The notes below the pieces were generated by a model that made no database searches, had not been told where the DNA came from, and saw nothing but the letters and a program-made list of their open reading frames with translations. Below are positions 60,737 to 64,000 of a DNA stretch of 64,000 nt, in pieces (position 1 is the first letter of the stretch; every line of letters starts with the position of its first letter). The translations under genes were made by a program, and so were the position numbers. The stretch comes from an uncultured Alloprevotella sp. (GTDB taxonomy: Bacteria > Bacteroidota > Bacteroidia > Bacteroidales > Bacteroidaceae): the NCBI GenBank assembly GCA_944322095.1, contig CALUNU010000004.1:1-64000 (forward strand), in the 5' to 3' direction.

Positions 60737-61150
60737 TTAAAAGTTGATGTATCTTTCGGCTCTTTGTCCCTTAGAAGTCCATTGGGATATGTCTTTATAT
60801 AAATATGGTGAGTCGTCTACGAGTTCACCCTTGAATGCAGATCTTTGTTGTCCTTGGTATTGGGCAGGATACCACCCGTCTTGATGAGGCTTGACGACGG
60901 ATACAACGATGTTGTTCACATATCCCAGCACGAAGTCGGCTTGTTGGGCACGTTTGATGTTTACCCTCCAATATTTTCTCGTTTTTTCGTATAAATCTCT
61001 CCGTTCCTCAGAGTTATCGTGGATGGTTTGTGATATGTTTACGGCCAACAGTCGTTCCGTTCCGGGGCGTAAGGTGGGAAAGCTTTGTGTTTTGTTTATA
61101 ACGTCTGCAAGCGTATAAGATTTGTTGGGAACGTTAGTTTTTAAATTCAT
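60737..61150 (-). CDS. AT-rich gene for a 137-residue protein of unknown function
   Basis: I set the start at MNLKTNVPNKSYTL because a promoter box lies just upstream. The protein has RPGTERLLAVNISQTIHD, ERRDLYEKTRKYWRVNIKRAQQADFVLGYVNNIVVSVV (split by charged turns) and a C-terminal YLYKDISQWTSKGQRAERYINF. The pattern of a Leu-Tyr-Glu-x-Thr-Arg-x-x-Trp segment followed by an 'Ala-x-Tyr-Val' strand recalls small PUA/EVE-like modules, but I cannot confirm that. Its base composition is clearly lower in GC than its neighbours, a sign of recent acquisition. Confidence 0.65.
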   Translation of the reverse strand: MNLKTNVPNKSYTLADVINKTQSFPTLRPGTERLLAVNISQTIHDNSEERRDLYEKTRKYWRVNIKRAQQADFVLGYVNNIVVSVVKPHQDGWYPAQYQGQQRSAFKGELVDDSPYLYKDISQWTSKGQRAERYINF

Positions 61151-61173
61151 AAGATAGAGAATTTTAGTACGGA

Positions 61174-61181
61174 CAAAATTA
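61174..61181 (-). promoter_or_regulatory. Promoter -7 box for the 137-residue protein gene
   Basis: Minus-strand TAATTTTG 24 bp upstream of the ATG at 61150. Confidence 0.5.
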
Positions 61182-61264
61182 AGAAATTTGGGCGAGAAGC
61201 GGCAAATGCGGGCGAAAGAGAGTGGCACAGTGGGCCTCTTTACGATTTTGCAGCGCTTTATTCG

Positions 61265-61272
61265 TATTTTTG
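61265..61272 (+). promoter_or_regulatory. Promoter -7 box for the MBL hydrolase gene
   Basis: Plus-strand TATTTTTG 36 bp upstream of the ATG at 61309. Confidence 0.55.
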
Positions 61273-61308
61273 CTGCCTTATTTCAAGTGTAATACGTCAA
61301 AACAAAGT

Positions 61309-62061
61309 ATGCAGCTCACGTATATTTTCCACAGCGGGTTCGCCCTTGAAGGGGAGCGGTGCGTGGTGGTGTTCGACTATTGGTTGGACCCGGCGGGGGT
61401 GGCGCGGCGGCTGCTGGCGGCGGGGAAACCGCTGTATGTGCTGGCGAGCCATTTTCATGAAGACCACTTTTGCCGCGACATCTTTGCGTGGCGCGAGGCG
61501 GGGGCCGACGTCACCTACCTGCTCTCTAAGGACATCTTGCGCCACCGGCGGGCCGTGCGGGCCGAAGCAGACGCGTGGCTGGCCAAAGGGGGCTGCTGGC
61601 ACGACGACCGCCTGAGGGTGACGGCGGCGGGCAGCACCGACAGCGGCGTGTCGTGGGTGGTGGAGGTGGAGGGCCGCCGCGTCTTTCATGCGGGCGACCT
61701 GAACAACTGGTATGCGCGCTTCCTGGCCGAGGGGCGTGAGGAGCGCGTGGCGCACAGCGTGGAGTGGGACGTCGACGTCGACCCCGTTCGCGAGGAAAAG
61801 CGCTATCTGGGCGAACTGAAAGACCTGCGCAAGCTGGCCGACGGGTTCGACGTGGCGATGTTTCCCGTCGACAGCCGCATCGGCAACGGCTATACGCGCG
61901 GTGCCCGCCAGTTTCTCGACCGCTTCCGCACGGGCCTGTTCGTCCCCATGCACTTTGCCGCGGGCGGTTTCGCCTCGGCCTGGCGGATGCAGGAGTTGGC
62001 CGCGGCCCGTGGCGCTGGCTTCTGGAAGATAGCCCGCGAGGGCGAGACGCACGAGGTGTGA
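61309..62061 (+). CDS. MBL-fold metallohydrolase
   Basis: A 250-residue cytosolic protein starting MQLTYIFHSGFALEGERC. Metal-binding motif SHFHEDHF near residue 50 and HAGDLNNWYARF near 128 give the HxHxDH and second His/Asp pattern of the metallo-beta-lactamase fold. C-terminal FVPMHFAAGG supplies a further His. Members of this UlaG-like subset hydrolyse phosphate or lactone substrates; the substrate is unknown here. Convergent with gpmI. Confidence 0.88.
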   Translation: MQLTYIFHSGFALEGERCVVVFDYWLDPAGVARRLLAAGKPLYVLASHFHEDHFCRDIFAWREAGADVTYLLSKDILRHRRAVRAEADAWLAKGGCWHDDRLRVTAAGSTDSGVSWVVEVEGRRVFHAGDLNNWYARFLAEGREERVAHSVEWDVDVDPVREEKRYLGELKDLRKLADGFDVAMFPVDSRIGNGYTRGARQFLDRFRTGLFVPMHFAAGGFASAWRMQELAAARGAGFWKIAREGETHEV

Positions 62062-62106
62062 CGCGGGCCGCCGCGCTCCCCGTGCGTTTTGCGTCCCTGT
62101 AAACGC

Positions 62107-62144
62107 AGCATCGGCTGCCCTGCTTGCGCGGGGCAGCCGATGCT
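62107..62144. terminator. Bidirectional terminator between the MBL hydrolase and gpmI
   Basis: Perfect 14-bp arms AGCATCGGCTGCCC and GGGCAGCCGATGCT, then TTCTTTT on the plus strand. Confidence 0.75.
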
Positions 62145-62164
62145 TTCTTTTGGGGCGGGACTCG

Positions 62165-63697
62165 TTAGGAGATGAGGTTCCGGCCCGTCATGTCTTTGGG
62201 CTGGGGCAGGCCCATGATGTGCAGGATGCTCGGCGCCACGTCGGCCAGGATGCCGTTCTCAACGCGGGCTTCCTTGTTTTCCGTCACGTAGATGAAAGGA
62301 ACGGGGTTGAGCGAGTGGGCCGTGTTGGGCGTGCCGTCGGGGTTGATGGCGTTGTCGGCGTTGCCGTGGTCGGCGATGATGATGGTTTCGTAGCCCGTTT
62401 CGCAGGCAGCCGTCACGACGTCTTTCACGCAGTTGTCGACGGCCGTCACGGCCTTCTCGATGGCTGCGTAAACGCCCGTATGTCCCACCATGTCGCCGTT
62501 GGCAAAGTTGACGACGATGAAGTCGTATTTGTCTTCGCGGATGGCAGCTACGAGTTTGTCCTTTACTTCATAGGCGCTCATCTCAGGCTTCAGGTCGTAG
62601 GTGGCCACTTTGGGCGAAGGCACGAGGATGCGGTCCTCACCCTCGAAGGGGGCCTCGCGGCCGCCGTTGAAGAAGAACGTCACGTGGGCATATTTCTCCG
62701 TCTCAGCCGTGTGGAGCTGCTTTTTGCCCTGACGGCTCAGGTACTCGCCGAGCGTGTCTTCGACGTTTTCTTTGGGGAAAAGGATGTGAACGCCCTTGAA
62801 GGAGGCGTCATACGGCGTCATGCAGTAGTATTGCAGGCCCGGGATGGTGTGCATTCCCTCCTCGGGCATGTCTTGCTGCGTGAGCACGACGGTGAGCTCC
62901 TTGGCGCGGTCGTTGCGATAGTTGAAGAAGATGACGACGTCGCCCTCCTTGATGCGCCCGTCCACGTTGCTGTTGACGAGCGGTTCCATGAATTCGTCCG
63001 TGTTCTTGTGCTCTTCGCTGTCCGAGTCGTAGCAGCTCTGCACGCCTTCCACCATGTCGGTGCAGGCGCGTCCCTTACCTTCGACGAGCTGGTCGTAAGC
63101 CACTTTGACGCGTGCCCAGCGTTTGTCGCGGTCCATGGCGTAGAAACGGCCGATGATGCTGGCCACGTGGGCTCCCACCTTGTCGCAGTGGGCCGTCAGG
63201 TCGGCGATGAAGCCTTTACCGCTTTTCGGGTCGGTGTCGCGGCCGTCCATGAAGCAGTGGACGTATGTGCGGTCGGCGATGCCGTATTGCCCGGCGATTT
63301 CCACGAGCTTGAACAGGTGGTCGAGCGACGAGTGGACGCCGCCCGTGGAGGTGAGGCCCATCAGGTGCAGGCCTTTGCCGTTCTGCTTGGCATATTCGTA
63401 GGCCGAAACCACCTCGGGGTTTTTCAGTATGCTGCCGTCGGCGCAGGCGCGGTTGATTTTCACCAGGTCCTGGTAGACGATGCGGCCGGCCCCGATGTTG
63501 AGGTGGCCCACCTCGGAGTTGCCCATCTGCCCGTCGGGCAGGCCTACGTTTTCGCCGCAGGCCAGCAGTTGCGAGTGGGGATAGGTGGCGTTCAGGTGGT
63601 CGAGGAAAGGTGTCGGCGTGTTATAGATGACGTCGCCTTTCCCATGGTTGCCGATGCCCCATCCGTCGAGGATCATCAGAAGTGCTTTTTTTCCCAT
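62165..63697 (-). CDS. gpmI: 2,3-bisphosphoglycerate-independent phosphoglycerate mutase
   Basis: Interconverts 3- and 2-phosphoglycerate in glycolysis using two Mn ions. The 510-residue protein matches the family length. It has [12 protein letters not shown] (metal Asp11) and [17 protein letters not shown] with the phosphorylated Ser61. [43 protein letters not shown] and the metal-binding [21 protein letters not shown] and SLNPVPF segments follow. Single-gene unit with a promoter box 32 bp upstream. Confidence 0.97.
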   Translation of the reverse strand: MGKKALLMILDGWGIGNHGKGDVIYNTPTPFLDHLNATYPHSQLLACGENVGLPDGQMGNSEVGHLNIGAGRIVYQDLVKINRACADGSILKNPEVVSAYEYAKQNGKGLHLMGLTSTGGVHSSLDHLFKLVEIAGQYGIADRTYVHCFMDGRDTDPKSGKGFIADLTAHCDKVGAHVASIIGRFYAMDRDKRWARVKVAYDQLVEGKGRACTDMVEGVQSCYDSDSEEHKNTDEFMEPLVNSNVDGRIKEGDVVIFFNYRNDRAKELTVVLTQQDMPEEGMHTIPGLQYYCMTPYDASFKGVHILFPKENVEDTLGEYLSRQGKKQLHTAETEKYAHVTFFFNGGREAPFEGEDRILVPSPKVATYDLKPEMSAYEVKDKLVAAIREDKYDFIVVNFANGDMVGHTGVYAAIEKAVTAVDNCVKDVVTAACETGYETIIIADHGNADNAINPDGTPNTAHSLNPVPFIYVTENKEARVENGILADVAPSILHIMGLPQPKDMTGRNLIS

Positions 63698-63728
63698 ATT
63701 CGTTTTGTTTTAAGTTTGGTTTCTGTGG

Positions 63729-63736
63729 CAAAGTTA
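63729..63736 (-). promoter_or_regulatory. gpmI: Promoter -7 box for gpmI
   Basis: Minus-strand TAACTTTG 32 bp upstream of the gpmI ATG. Confidence 0.6.
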
Positions 63737-63841
63737 CGCATTTCCGCGGAAACGGCGGCGCGCGGCGGCTGCGCAGCTGTGGAGGGGGCTCACGCGGCTG
63801 CGGCGGGACGTTCCGCCGTGCCTCTGGCAGGGCATAAAAAA

Positions 63842-63873
63842 CGGGGCGCCCCGCCGTGATGCAGGACGCCCCT
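63842..63873 (-). terminator. Terminator of the gene entering from the right edge
   Basis: Arms GGGGCGTCC and GGGCGCCCC (minus strand), pairing with one G-T wobble, followed by a T run; 44 bp past the partial gene's stop. Confidence 0.65.
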
Positions 63874-63916
63874 CCGAGATGTGAATTCTTGGCGGTACTC
63901 GGTGTGTTCGTTTGGT

Positions 63917-64000
63917 CTATTCCCAGCTGTGCTCGAACGGGTTTTTGCGTTCTGTCATGAACTCGCCGCCGTAGTCGCCCTCTTCGGGCGGCAGGATGGT
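63917..64000 (-). CDS. 3' end of a gene running off the right edge (last 27 residues)
   Basis: A minus-strand frame open from the window edge ends in TAG at 63917-63919. The visible C-terminus contains PPEEGDYGGEFMTERKNPFE and ends HSWE. It is followed by a terminator at 63842-63873, which supports a real 3' end. Too short for family assignment. Confidence 0.6.
   Translation of the reverse strand, partial: TILPPEEGDYGGEFMTERKNPFEHSWE

Noticed and set aside
1-64000. tRNA, rRNA or known riboswitches
   Set aside because: No cloverleaf with a conserved T-loop, no rRNA stretches and no recognisable riboswitch core was seen by reading; a covariance-model search would be needed to exclude them.

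Overview
The window is a 64 kb chromosomal segment of a GC-rich member of the Bacteroidota, most likely order Bacteroidales and close to Prevotellaceae. Four things support this: a SusC/SusD pair, type IX secretion (T9SS) C-terminal sorting domains on five secreted proteins, TAnnTTTG -7 promoter boxes in front of most transcription units, and family markers such as DUF2851. No rRNA, tRNA or CRISPR array was recognised. Nearly all genes lie on the minus strand. The plus-strand exceptions are a sialidase, a tyrosine recombinase, a restriction-modification pair, a small coiled-coil protein and an MBL hydrolase.

Layout. 0.4-4.6 kb: operon purD, membrane protein, yqaA-like, metal-binding lipoprotein, metal ABC ATPase. 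5.0-12.1 kb: SusC/SusD/lipoprotein operon divergent from a GH33-type sialidase. 12.2-17.9 kb: DsbD, then an operon of epimerase, PAP2 membrane enzyme and secreted C1 peptidase. 18.1-23.8 kb: T9SS cargo protein, then DUF2851, thioesterase, dprA. 25.7-32.1 kb: two paralogous T9SS cargo proteins, the second followed by a 59-residue peptide gene. 32.4-34.8 kb: orphan tyrosine recombinase, DUF1634 and TauE/SafE. 36.1-40.8 kb: S41 protease, PH-domain protein, a type II R-M system whose nuclease is frameshifted, yqeY. 40.8-48.2 kb: the distal division/cell-wall cluster murG-murC-ftsQ-ftsA-ftsZ plus a second tandem ftsZ. 48.5-58.9 kb: coiled-coil secreted protein, T9SS-type sulfatase, POT peptide transporter, ybaK, uvrA, T9SS type-B protein. 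59.9-64 kb: rRNA/tRNA methyltransferase, unknown AT-rich gene, MBL hydrolase, gpmI and the 3' end of a further gene.

The most unusual content is intergenic. (1) A dispersed element of 339-340 bp occurs in three equal-length copies (58-397, 25182-25520, 49001-49339) with two diverged relatives (about 35.85-36.02 kb and 59.2-59.35 kb). Its centre is a long perfect palindrome whose arms change together between copies. (2) Four large hairpin arrays (20.2-20.9, 23.9-25.1, 28.6-30.0 and 34.8-35.7 kb) are built from one roughly 100-bp three-hairpin module placed alternately in both orientations. Array 2 also holds an 84-bp tandem repeat nested inside a 445-bp higher-order repeat. (3) A short hairpin family (GAGACGCGAT / ATCGCGTCTC) occurs four times.

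Functionally the region joins housekeeping modules (purine synthesis, division, excision repair, glycolysis) to a surface and secretion programme: SusCD, sialidase, sulfatase and T9SS cargo. All functional statements are read from sequence motifs only; no searches were run.
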